Source: Maribellus luteus (GTDB lineage: Bacteria; Bacteroidota; Bacteroidia; Bacteroidales; Prolixibacteraceae). From it: DNA of 64,000 bases. The stretch is from positions 1-64,000 of the forward strand of contig NZ_QWGR01000012.1 of assembly GCF_003576475.1 (NCBI RefSeq), in the 5' to 3' direction. The notes under the pieces were generated by a model that searched no databases, had not been told where the DNA came from, and saw nothing but the letters and a program-made list of their open reading frames with translations. Positions 29,493-37,826 of the stretch are shown here, in pieces. The position numbers were made by a program, and so were the translations under genes. How positions within the stretch are numbered: position 1 is the first letter of the stretch; the number at the start of each line of letters is the position of its first letter.

Positions 29493-32400
29493 ATGTACGA
29501 ATCAAAATCGGCACAAAAAAGTAGTACTCACTCTTCCGCTGCAAACCGGAACGAGCCTTTTATCCAGCCCAGTTTAAAGGTTGGACAACCGGGCGACAAA
29601 TACGAGGTGGAAGCTGATCAGATGGCCGATCAGATTGTACAGCAAGGCAGGGCACAAAATACCTCCCAAGACACATTTTTTTCTGTATCCGATAGCGTAA
29701 ATGCCAAGTCGTTGAATTCCTCCGGGGGATTTTTTGGTGCGGGAACAAGTGCTGAAAAATCGGAAGAAGAAGAGGTGCAAATGAAAGCCGAAGACAGGCA
29801 AAACGATTTGCTGGTTCAGAACTCAGTTGACAACGATGTTGTTTCATCCATTCCCGCGTTACAGGCCAGTTCAATCGGTTCGGCAGAGGAAGAGCAAGTA
29901 AACGAACCGGAAGAGGAAGAGGTTCTTCAAACTGAATCACTGGTTCAAAGAAGTACGGATATCCCCGAAGAAGAACCGGAATTACAAACCAAGTCGGATT
30001 CTCCCAACAATGCCAGTTCGGTAGAGTCATCTCTTGAGAGTTCTAAAGGCGGTGGAAGTCCGATGAGCGGCGATACAAAAAGTGAGATGGAATCGGGTTT
30101 CGGGGCGGATTTTGGCAGTGTCCGAATTCACACCGGAAGCGATGCGGTGCAAATGAGTGAAAACCTCAATGCACAGGCCTTTACACACGGCAACGATATT
30201 TATTTCAACGAAGGAAACTATAACCCGGGAACCGAATCGGGAAAACATTTGCTGGCGCACGAGCTGACGCACACGGTTCAGCAGGGAGCTTCAGTCCAGC
30301 GTAAAATGATCCAGAAGCAGGAAAATGATACAACAGCTGAAAACCCGGAAGATATACTAAAGAAATTTTATCTCCCGGCAGTAAAAGCCCGACATTTATC
30401 GCTCTATCAAACCTGGGCATCACAGGGAAAATTGAAGCGTTTTCAGGGCTACAGCCGGGGAAGACCAAATCAAATCAGTGTTTGGAAAAATCATTTTTGG
30501 GATAAAATGCAAAATACCGAAAGACTCGGGCTTCACGAAGAATTTTCGGGCGTTAAAAAGATAAAAACTCCGGGCGATAAAGAAATACGGGGACGGCGGG
30601 CGACTTTGTTAAAAAAGCTCACCATCGCCAATTGGGACAAACGTGGCCGCGTACTAGATAATACCATGGAAGTCGATCACATTATTGAACTTCAAACCGG
30701 AGGCTGGCCCAATTCTACCACGCCCAACGAAATTGAAAACATGGAGCTGCTCGACAAAAGCTCCAATGCCACTGCAGGGGCCAAAACCAAATCGAACATT
30801 GTGGCTATTGTCCGAAATTATCTGGAAGCTTCCGGCGAATCGAATACTCAATCCGATGCAGAAACCTATATGGCGGCCAATACCATTAATTTTGAACAGG
30901 TGGAGCTTGGTCAAGGTGATTTTGCAGGACAAAGAGGGGAGAGTCAGTATTGGACCCGGGAAGAAATTGAACAGGGCTTGCATTTGAACGATTTGGAGGA
31001 TCTGGGAAATATCGGCGAACCGGGATCGCCCACTGAATTTGCCTTGATGACACCCGACGACGGTTACTTAATGGAATTATTTCCGCACGAAGAAAATAGT
31101 TTGTCGATTCAACTGGGACCCGATAATGCCAAAAGCAAAGCGGTGGCCGGTATGAAAATCTCCAATATTTCACTCAATTCCGGTTATGATTCAGTTGCTG
31201 CCGATCTGCCCATGGGGCAAATTACCGCAAATTGGGATCTTCCATCCGATTTTAATGCCCCGGAAGGACCGTTTACAATTCCTGTAAAAAAGTCGATTAG
31301 CCAGTATGCCGGAAAAGTGGGAGACGTACCATCAATGGGGATGGATTTTGAGTACCTGAGCCCCATCGAATTGTCCGGTGAATTTGGAATTAACGAGGAC
31401 GGCTTTTTTGCTGAAGGAAGACTGACTCCTTCTGTAGAATTTTTGCGGGGAGCCGCATTGGTGGTTGGAGTGCGGGGTACTGAAGCCTATTTTGCAGCCG
31501 AATATTCTCCTTCTGATCTGAATATACCGGTGCCGGGATTAACCATTGACAGTTCAAGTTTATCGGTTGGGTATAGTACCGTTGACGGATTTGGAGTAGA
31601 TGGAAACATTGAGTTTCAGATGGACCCGATCGGAAGTGGCGCCATTGAAGCCGGGTTTAACCAGGAGAATGGACTGAGATTACGAGGCGATATTACATTT
31701 GATGAACGACTTTTTGGGCGGAGTGAGGCGAGTGCCAGAATGGCTTATGAAAATGGTTTGTGGAGTATTGGCGGTACCTTAACGATTCCCCGAAACAAAG
31801 TGCCGGGAGTAAAAACAGCCACTATAAGTGTTGATTTTTCAGAAGAATCGGGGTTATCTGCCTCAGGCGATGCCGAACTTGATATTCCGGGAATTGACCA
31901 GGGAACTTTGTCGATCAACTATGGAGATGAAGGCTTTTCGATTTCCGGCGATTTTAACCTGAGTTCTGAAATCCCCGGCATACAGGGCGGTACAGTGTCT
32001 GCACGCGTTGGCAAACAGGAAGGTGCAGAAGGTTATGATATTATGATTTCCGGCACAGCTCAGCCGGATATTCCCGGAATCGACTCAACGCTGACCGTTA
32101 GTTACGAGAATGGTGCACTTACCATTGAAGGACAGGCAGCCTACGAACGCGGAATGCTCAGCGGAAATGTACGCGTGGGGGCCACCAACCGCACCATCGG
32201 CGAAGACGGTCAGCCTACAGGAGAGCCCGATGATACCATGAGGGTTTACGGTGGCGGCGATCTCACGCTGCAACTTACACCTTGGCTGGAAGCAACGGCA
32301 GGTGTTCAGTTTTTGCCCAACGGCGAGATGGAAGTGACCGGCCGAATTGGTTTGCCCAGTGCGGTGGATGTTTTTGACCGGCGCGAATTCCGCAGAAGCC

Positions 32401-33065
32401 TGTTTACAGTGCCAACAGTCGAGATTCCGATTTTTGCCATTCCGCTCGGACCTCGCAGTATTGGTTTGGTAGCACAAATAAGTGGCGGACTCGATTTCTC
32501 CGCTGGTTTTGGTCCGGGGCAGTTGCGCGAAGTGTACGCCGAGGTTACCTACAATCCGGACCGGGAAGATGAAACAGAAATTCATGGTCACGGTGAATTT
32601 GCGATCCCTGCAGATGCCGGACTTACACTCCGCGGCGATCTCGGACTGGGAGTTAGCATTGCCATCGCCAGTTTGTCTGGCGGTATCGAACTGGCCGGAA
32701 CGCTTGGTCTGGAAGGCGAAGCATCGGCCATGGTTGATTTATCGTGGAGCCCGCAAACAGGAGTGGTGCTCGATGCAGAAGGACGAATCACGGTGAACCC
32801 AAAATTTGTGTTCGACGTCAATGCCTTTGCCCGTGCGAGCCTTGGCATTGGCTGGTTCTCGATTTCAGAAACATGGAGGTACAACCTGGCCTCGTTTAGC
32901 TGGGGACCCGATATTCAGTTTGGATTGGTGTTCCCGGTTCATTACCAGGAAGATCAGCCTTTTGATATTTCATTTGACGATATTGAAGTGATCTATCCGG
33001 ATTTGGATGTGATTGACATGGCCAAAGGATTGGCACGCGACGTAAAAGATGACATTTTTGATTAA
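29493..33065 (+). CDS. DUF4157 protein with HNH-like motif and long beta-repeat region, probable injected toxin
   Basis: The 1190-residue protein opens with a KVGQPGDKYEVEADQMADQI segment, like its neighbour, then an acidic linker and the DUF4157 domain (about 185-262; HELTH at 256-260). From about 285 to 450 lies a domain with VDHIIELQTGG at 394-404, then N412, N416, LLD at 419-421 and N425; this D-H-I-x-E-L...N...N spacing resembles HNH/endonuclease-VII-type nucleases. About 740 residues follow in strand-rich repeats of IPG(I/V)...-x-(G/A)-(D/G)-x form (for example DIPGIDQGTLSINYGDEGFS), which could form a beta-solenoid or barrel. No signal peptide is present. A DNA- or RNA-cleaving cargo is inferred; an immunity gene is not evident. 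Confidence 0.8.
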   Translation: MYESKSAQKSSTHSSAANRNEPFIQPSLKVGQPGDKYEVEADQMADQIVQQGRAQNTSQDTFFSVSDSVNAKSLNSSGGFFGAGTSAEKSEEEEVQMKAEDRQNDLLVQNSVDNDVVSSIPALQASSIGSAEEEQVNEPEEEEVLQTESLVQRSTDIPEEEPELQTKSDSPNNASSVESSLESSKGGGSPMSGDTKSEMESGFGADFGSVRIHTGSDAVQMSENLNAQAFTHGNDIYFNEGNYNPGTESGKHLLAHELTHTVQQGASVQRKMIQKQENDTTAENPEDILKKFYLPAVKARHLSLYQTWASQGKLKRFQGYSRGRPNQISVWKNHFWDKMQNTERLGLHEEFSGVKKIKTPGDKEIRGRRATLLKKLTIANWDKRGRVLDNTMEVDHIIELQTGGWPNSTTPNEIENMELLDKSSNATAGAKTKSNIVAIVRNYLEASGESNTQSDAETYMAANTINFEQVELGQGDFAGQRGESQYWTREEIEQGLHLNDLEDLGNIGEPGSPTEFALMTPDDGYLMELFPHEENSLSIQLGPDNAKSKAVAGMKISNISLNSGYDSVAADLPMGQITANWDLPSDFNAPEGPFTIPVKKSISQYAGKVGDVPSMGMDFEYLSPIELSGEFGINEDGFFAEGRLTPSVEFLRGAALVVGVRGTEAYFAAEYSPSDLNIPVPGLTIDSSSLSVGYSTVDGFGVDGNIEFQMDPIGSGAIEAGFNQENGLRLRGDITFDERLFGRSEASARMAYENGLWSIGGTLTIPRNKVPGVKTATISVDFSEESGLSASGDAELDIPGIDQGTLSINYGDEGFSISGDFNLSSEIPGIQGGTVSARVGKQEGAEGYDIMISGTAQPDIPGIDSTLTVSYENGALTIEGQAAYERGMLSGNVRVGATNRTIGEDGQPTGEPDDTMRVYGGGDLTLQLTPWLEATAGVQFLPNGEMEVTGRIGLPSAVDVFDRREFRRSLFTVPTVEIPIFAIPLGPRSIGLVAQISGGLDFSAGFGPGQLREVYAEVTYNPDREDETEIHGHGEFAIPADAGLTLRGDLGLGVSIAIASLSGGIELAGTLGLEGEASAMVDLSWSPQTGVVLDAEGRITVNPKFVFDVNAFARASLGIGWFSISETWRYNLASFSWGPDIQFGLVFPVHYQEDQPFDISFDDIEVIYPDLDVIDMAKGLARDVKDDIFD

Positions 33066-33075
33066 TAATTTTGAC

Positions 33076-33939
33076 ATGAACAAATTGATTGAACTAAATA
33101 ACCAGGGAGTTACACATTTTCTGAATCAGCGGTTTAAGGAAGCGGAAGATTCGTATAATCAAGTGTTGGAAATGGATGCACACAATGCAACGGCATTGAA
33201 CAACCTGGGATTGTTGTATCATCAGCAAAAGCATTATGACAATGCTGAGAAAAGCTTTGAAGAGGCGATTGAAGCCAATCCAAGACCTTCCTATTTTCTC
33301 AACCTTGCGAATGTGCAGGTATTCCTGAAAAAATGGGCAACGGCTGAAAAAAATTATATCAAAGCCTGTGAGCTGGATCCCAAAAACGTGAAAGCTAGAA
33401 TTAGTCTGGCTCGTTTTTACGAAGCGCAACGATTGTTTTCGAAAGCCGCTGATGTTTGGTTCAGCCTGATCATGCAAACCAATGAAACCGAATACAAAAT
33501 AAATCTGGCCGGAAACAAAATGGCAATGGGGCAGTTTGAAGAAGCATTGGCCATTCTTTCAAATCTGACAGACCAGAAAGACGCTGCGGTGGTTTATCTC
33601 CAGATCGGTGTTTGCGAGTTGAATTTAAGGAATTACGGGCTCGCGTTGCTGGCTTTTCGAAACAGTCTTGGGCTCTCTCCCGATAATCTGGCCACACGTC
33701 ATTACCTGGCGGTGACCTTGCTGTCGGCCGGAGAGTATGAAAAGGCTTTGGATGAATTCGACTTTCTTCTGAAAATGGAACCTGAAAGTATAAAATTTCG
33801 TTTGGACAAGGCATCGGTGTTGTTGGCGCTTCAGCGAACCGGAGAAGCAAAAGAGTTGATCGATCAGGTTTTGCAACGGGACCCCGGAAATAAAAAGGCG
33901 GATAAATATCTTACTTTGATAAACGGTGAGGAAAAATAG
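33076..33939 (+). CDS. TPR-repeat protein of the eCIS cluster
   Basis: The 287-residue protein consists of seven or more tetratricopeptide repeats, e.g. ATALNNLGLLYHQQKHYDNA, YLQIGVCELNLRNYGLALL and RHYLAVTLLSAGEYEKALDE. ATG 33076 is preferred to in-frame 33049, which overlaps the toxin gene by 17 nt. No signal peptide. Located between the cargo genes and the AAA+ ATPase (3-nt gap downstream), it may be a cytoplasmic chaperone or adaptor for loading cargo; this is inference from position. Confidence 0.8.
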   Translation: MNKLIELNNQGVTHFLNQRFKEAEDSYNQVLEMDAHNATALNNLGLLYHQQKHYDNAEKSFEEAIEANPRPSYFLNLANVQVFLKKWATAEKNYIKACELDPKNVKARISLARFYEAQRLFSKAADVWFSLIMQTNETEYKINLAGNKMAMGQFEEALAILSNLTDQKDAAVVYLQIGVCELNLRNYGLALLAFRNSLGLSPDNLATRHYLAVTLLSAGEYEKALDEFDFLLKMEPESIKFRLDKASVLLALQRTGEAKELIDQVLQRDPGNKKADKYLTLINGEEK

Positions 33940-33942
33940 AGT

Positions 33943-35295
33943 ATGCATGTATCGGCAACAAATAAGATGGAAAGTATTTACCAGCAAGTGTTTGCTTTTG
34001 TCCGGCAGGGAATTCAGCACCGGCTAAACCAGGATTTCAAAAAGGAACCCAATTCAAGTTCTGTCATCCCGGATTTCTCGTTTTCAGCGGATACAACTTT
34101 GGGAAAGTTCATTGCTGAAAATAAGTTAAGCAGCGAAGAAATTTTTTGTCTGTGCATGGCGCTCATGCCGCATTTGTCGCCCGGATTTATTTCGGGTGTA
34201 GTAGGGGCGTACCTTCCCAACGGTGGCGAATTTCCGGAGTTTGGCGGCGTGAAAGGCAAAAATCACCGGGGAATCATTCCAACCGGTGAAACGGTTCTTT
34301 ACCTGCTGGCCGGAAAAGACCTGGCAAAAAGAGCAGCAATGATCCGGATGTTTGAAGAGGATCACCTGTTTTCGCGGAAGAACGTACTTTTTCTGGATCA
34401 GGTTCCGTTGGGAGAGCCCAAAATGAGTGGCCGTCTGATTATGGATGAAGAATACGTCGATCTTTTTATTGCAGGCAAAATTTCGAAACCAAAACTGAGC
34501 AGCGATTTTCCGGCACAGTTGATTACTACAGATTTGGAATGGAACGACTTGGTTTTGCATGAAAAAACAATTGAGGATATTCGGGAGATCGAAACCTGGC
34601 TAAAGTTCAATGCCCGGCTGATGCAGGACTGGAAACTTCACGGAAAGGTAAAGCCCGGCTACCGGGTTTTGTTTCACGGACCGCCCGGAACCGGAAAAAC
34701 AATGACAGCCTGCCTGCTTGGAAAATATACGGGGCGGGATGTTTTCCGAATCGACCTGTCGATGGTGGTGTCGAAGTACATTGGCGAAACCGAAAAAAAC
34801 CTTTCGAAGTTGTTCGACAAGGCAGCCAACAAAGACTGGATTCTGTTTTTTGATGAGGCCGATTCGATTTTCGGGAAACGTACCAATGTGCGGGATGCGC
34901 ACGATAAATATGCCAACCAGGAGGTTTCGTATTTATTGCAGCGAATCGAATCGCACGAGGGGCTGGTTATTCTGGCTACCAATATGAAAGCCAATATCGA
35001 TCCCTCGTTTACCCGCCGTTTTAATACCTTTGTGGAGTTCGATAATCCCGGAGTCGAAGAGCGTCGCCGTTTGTGGGAAACCTATCTTCCGGATTCGAAA
35101 AAGCTGGGAAAAGAAATTCAGGCGAAAGAGCTAGCTCGTCTTTATGAATTATCGGGTGCCAATATCGTCAATGTTATTCAATACGCCGGACTTCAAACCC
35201 TGCAAAAAGACAAGCGGCAGCTTCAGCTGGAGGATCTCCTGAAAGGGGTGGAGAAAGAATATCTGAAAGAAGGAAAAATGCTCAGAAAGAACTGA
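33943..35295 (+). CDS. AAA+ ATPase (Afp15/Pvc15-like)
   Basis: The 450-residue ATPase has an N-terminal helical domain (about 1-195) and an AAA+ module with Walker A GPPGTGKT at 246-253, Walker B ILFFDEAD with D304/E305, an FTRRF arginine-finger region and a C-terminal helical lid. The family partner in Afp/PVC clusters is Afp15, thought to aid loading or assembly of cargo and tube. It is the last gene of the run that starts at 8084. All nucleotide-binding residues appear intact. Confidence 0.93.
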   Translation: MHVSATNKMESIYQQVFAFVRQGIQHRLNQDFKKEPNSSSVIPDFSFSADTTLGKFIAENKLSSEEIFCLCMALMPHLSPGFISGVVGAYLPNGGEFPEFGGVKGKNHRGIIPTGETVLYLLAGKDLAKRAAMIRMFEEDHLFSRKNVLFLDQVPLGEPKMSGRLIMDEEYVDLFIAGKISKPKLSSDFPAQLITTDLEWNDLVLHEKTIEDIREIETWLKFNARLMQDWKLHGKVKPGYRVLFHGPPGTGKTMTACLLGKYTGRDVFRIDLSMVVSKYIGETEKNLSKLFDKAANKDWILFFDEADSIFGKRTNVRDAHDKYANQEVSYLLQRIESHEGLVILATNMKANIDPSFTRRFNTFVEFDNPGVEERRRLWETYLPDSKKLGKEIQAKELARLYELSGANIVNVIQYAGLQTLQKDKRQLQLEDLLKGVEKEYLKEGKMLRKN

Positions 35296-35337
35296 GGCTC
35301 TCATTTTCATTCTCGCTTTCAATGTATCTTTTGGTCA

Positions 35338-35369
35338 TTTGTTGAAATAAACATAAAGAAGTATTTTAG
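35338..35369 (+). promoter_or_regulatory. candidate Bacteroidota promoter for the CE15-type esterase
   Basis: TTTG at 35338-35341 and TATTTTAG at 35362-35369 are separated by 20 nt, close to the TTTG/TAnnTTTG pattern of the primary sigma factor, with one mismatch in the -7 box. The start codon is 28 nt further on. Confidence 0.4.
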
Positions 35370-35397
35370 CCAACTACGACCAATTAAATACTCAAAA

Positions 35398-36666
35398 ATG
35401 AAGATCCTGATTTCAGCGTTTGTTTTAATTCTTTTGTTTCCGGTTTGGAGCATGGCACAAGCGGAGGCCAATTATGACGAAAGCAAAGTTCCCGAGTTCA
35501 AGTTGCCCGATCCTTTGGTGACCTTCAACGGGAAAAAAATCAAAAATGTAAAACAATGGGAAAAGAAGCGACGGCCCGAGTTGCTCCATTTTTTTACCGA
35601 AAATTTTTATGGAGAAGTTCCCGGGGAACTCAAAATCGATGATGTTCATTTGATTGAAGAAAGTGAAAACGCATTGAATGGTAAAGCGCACCGCAAACAG
35701 GTGGTGCTATCCTTTAAAAAGGACAATCATACACTCGATTACACGATGCTCATTTATTTACCCAAAAATGTAGAAAAAGCTCCGCTGTTTTTAGCATACG
35801 ATTTTTTGGGAAATCATACCATCACCAAAGACCCGGAGATTGTTATTTCGGAAGCCTGGGTGGCCGATAAACCTTCGCTGGGAATTATCAACAACCAGTT
35901 GACGGAGCAGTCGAGGGGAGTGCGTTGCGACCGTTGGCCGGTCGAAAAAATCGTGGAAGCCGGTTACGGGCTTGCGGTGATTTATTACGGCGAAGTGGAT
36001 CCCGATAAAAACGATATGACTGATGGTATTCACCCATTCTTTTATGTCGACGATCAGGAACAGCCTGCCAATAACGAATGGGGGGCAATTGCCGCCTGGT
36101 CTTGGGGACTGGGAAGAGCCCTGGATTATTTGGAAACAGATGCAGACGTTGATGCTTCGAAAGTGATTGTGTTTGGGCATTCGCGTTTGGGAAAAACCGC
36201 TTTGTGGGCAGGGGCTACCGACCAGCGTTTTGCCGCTGTTATTTCCAATAACTCGGGTTGTGGTGGAGCAGCTCTTTCCAAACGCCGGTTTGGAGAAACC
36301 ATTGCCCGTATTAACCGCAGTTTTCCGCATTGGTTTTGTAACAACTTCAAGAATTATAGTAACAACGAACAAACTTTGCCGGTTGACCAGCACGAGTTGA
36401 TTGCCTTGATCGCTCCCCGTCCGGTGTATGTGGCCAGTGCCGAAGAAGACCGATGGGCCGATCCGAAGGGCGAATTTCTTTCTGCGCTTTATGCCACACC
36501 CGTGTTTGAATTGTACGGAAAAAAAGGAATTTCGCAGCAGGAAATGCCGCCGGTAAATCAGCCTCTTTTGAATACCGTTTCCTATCATATCCGAACCGGG
36601 GAGCACAATGTAAAGGACTACGACTGGGAACAGTACATTCGCTGGGCCGACATGTTTGTGAAATAA
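35398..36666 (+). CDS. secreted CE15-type glucuronoyl esterase-like alpha/beta hydrolase
   Basis: The 422-residue protein has a signal peptide (about 1-21). The nucleophile motif GHSRLGK has Ser262, typical of bacterial CE15 carbohydrate esterases, which cleave glucuronoyl ester links between xylan and lignin or related esters. Further CE15-like features are NNSGCGGAAL, HELIALIAPRPVYVASAEED with RWADPKGEF, and His403 in RTGEHNVKDYDW as catalytic base. The acidic triad residue cannot be fixed by eye; the EED in SAEEDRWADP is the best candidate. The downstream DUF1080 lipoprotein gene (29-nt gap) suggests an operon for polysaccharide handling. Confidence 0.85.
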   Translation: MKILISAFVLILLFPVWSMAQAEANYDESKVPEFKLPDPLVTFNGKKIKNVKQWEKKRRPELLHFFTENFYGEVPGELKIDDVHLIEESENALNGKAHRKQVVLSFKKDNHTLDYTMLIYLPKNVEKAPLFLAYDFLGNHTITKDPEIVISEAWVADKPSLGIINNQLTEQSRGVRCDRWPVEKIVEAGYGLAVIYYGEVDPDKNDMTDGIHPFFYVDDQEQPANNEWGAIAAWSWGLGRALDYLETDADVDASKVIVFGHSRLGKTALWAGATDQRFAAVISNNSGCGGAALSKRRFGETIARINRSFPHWFCNNFKNYSNNEQTLPVDQHELIALIAPRPVYVASAEEDRWADPKGEFLSALYATPVFELYGKKGISQQEMPPVNQPLLNTVSYHIRTGEHNVKDYDWEQYIRWADMFVK

Positions 36667-36695
36667 CACCGATCATAACTTAACACCTACATATT

Positions 36696-37412
36696 ATGAG
36701 AGCACCTTTTTTATTTTTCCTGATAGCCGTTTTGTTTACGGCATGTAATCTTTCGAAAAAATCGGAACCTAAAGATCCAATCGTTCACCTTTTTAACGGG
36801 AACGATCTTTCGGGATGGCACGCCGATGTTCCGGCTGCCGACCAAAATCCGGATACTGTGAAATCCTTTATTGTTCGGGATTCATTGTTAGTGAGTATGG
36901 GCGACCCGCGCGGACATTTGATCACCGATTCAGTTTACAGTAATTACCGGCTGGATGTGGAATACCGTTTTGCCGGAACGCCCGGGAACTGCGGCGTTTT
37001 GGTGCATGCATCAACACCGCGGGCTCTGTACCAGATGTTTCCTAAATCGCTGGAAGTGCAAATGCAGGATGGTCAGGCAGGCGACTTTTGGTGCATTGTA
37101 GAAGATATTACCGTTCCCGACATGGTTGAACGACGCGGCTCCGAAGAAAGCTGGGGAATAACCGAAGGTAAAAAACGGCGGATTTTGAATCTTACGGATG
37201 GCTCTGAAAACCCGGTAGGCGAATGGAACCACATGGTAATTGAATGTGTGGCAGATACTATCAAGGTTTGGGTGAACGACGACCTGGTGAATTACGGTTA
37301 CAACTGTACCGCACAAAAAGGACAAATCGCTGTTCAGGCCGAAGGATCGGAAGTGGAATTCCGGAAAATAGATTTAAAACCGATAGAGAAAACCACGCCG
37401 ATACAACTATAG
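36696..37412 (+). CDS. DUF1080 lipoprotein (putative sugar-binding or 3-keto-disaccharide hydrolase family)
   Basis: The 238-residue protein has a lipoprotein signal (LIAVLFTAC; Cys17). The DUF1080 concanavalin-like fold shows LFNGNDLSGWHADVP, YRLDVEYRFAG, NCGVLVHAS, WNHMVIECVADTIKVWVND and a closing QAEGSEVEFRKI. Family members bind or cleave carbohydrates; some are 3-keto-glycoside hydrolases. Expected to sit on the outer or periplasmic membrane face. It is paired with the CE15-type esterase. Confidence 0.88.
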   Translation: MRAPFLFFLIAVLFTACNLSKKSEPKDPIVHLFNGNDLSGWHADVPAADQNPDTVKSFIVRDSLLVSMGDPRGHLITDSVYSNYRLDVEYRFAGTPGNCGVLVHASTPRALYQMFPKSLEVQMQDGQAGDFWCIVEDITVPDMVERRGSEESWGITEGKKRRILNLTDGSENPVGEWNHMVIECVADTIKVWVNDDLVNYGYNCTAQKGQIAVQAEGSEVEFRKIDLKPIEKTTPIQL

Positions 37413-37550
37413 ATTCATGATTTTTTAGGAATGATTAATAGAAGGGATGTTGATTTATAACAGCTTGTTAGCCTTTCTCCTGTCCACGTCCGACCAGGTC
37501 GTCAGGGCGGATTTTCCTGTGCCGAGTAGCCTTTATGCCCAAATTGAAAA

Positions 37551-37746
37551 AAGCTGGAAAATAAGAAACAGCGAATAAGGAATAATGAATAAAAAATATC
37601 GAAAACGAAATAATTTGAACCAATATTTTCTTATTCCTTATTTCATGTTTTTTATTAAAAATCGTTCCTATTTTCTTCAGATTCCAGAAAGGAAAAGATG
37701 TGTATAGAGGTGAGTCGCTCGCAGGGAAGGAAATGAAGATGGGGAT
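37551..37746. repeat. dispersed intergenic repeat, copy 1
   Basis: Contains ATAAGAAACAGCGAATAAGG, the inverted TTCTTATTCCTTATTTC further on, and the block GAGTCGCTCGCAGGGAAGG at 37712-37730. A second copy lies at 56233-56400 in inverted orientation; there the matching block reads CCTTCCCTGCGAGCAACTAC. The AT-rich core is itself partly palindromic. Confidence 0.65.
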
Positions 37747-37780
37747 CAATATATTCAGGAACGGATTTGACTCTTATAAA

Positions 37781-37805
37781 AAAAGGGAGCCATGAGCTCC
37801 CTTTT
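37781..37805 (-). terminator. rho-independent terminator of the minus-strand palmitoyltransferase gene
   Basis: AAAAGGGAGC and GCTCCCTTTT flank a 5-nt loop. On the minus strand the stem is followed by a T-run, 22 nt past the stop at 37827. The symmetric A/T tails would also stop plus-strand transcription. Confidence 0.85.
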
Positions 37806-37826
37806 GTATGTTGTTGTATTGATTGA

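Larger units (their letters stand above)
37413..37826. other. intergenic region with dispersed repeat and terminator
   Basis: Holds no gene that I can support. It contains the dispersed element at about 37551-37746 and the hairpin terminator near 37781 described separately. Confidence 0.7.

Noticed and set aside
8084-35295. Prophage or type VI secretion system
   Set aside because: There are no capsid, portal, terminase or lysis genes and no TssJLM membrane complex; DUF4255, DUF4157 and the Afp15-like ATPase fit an eCIS.
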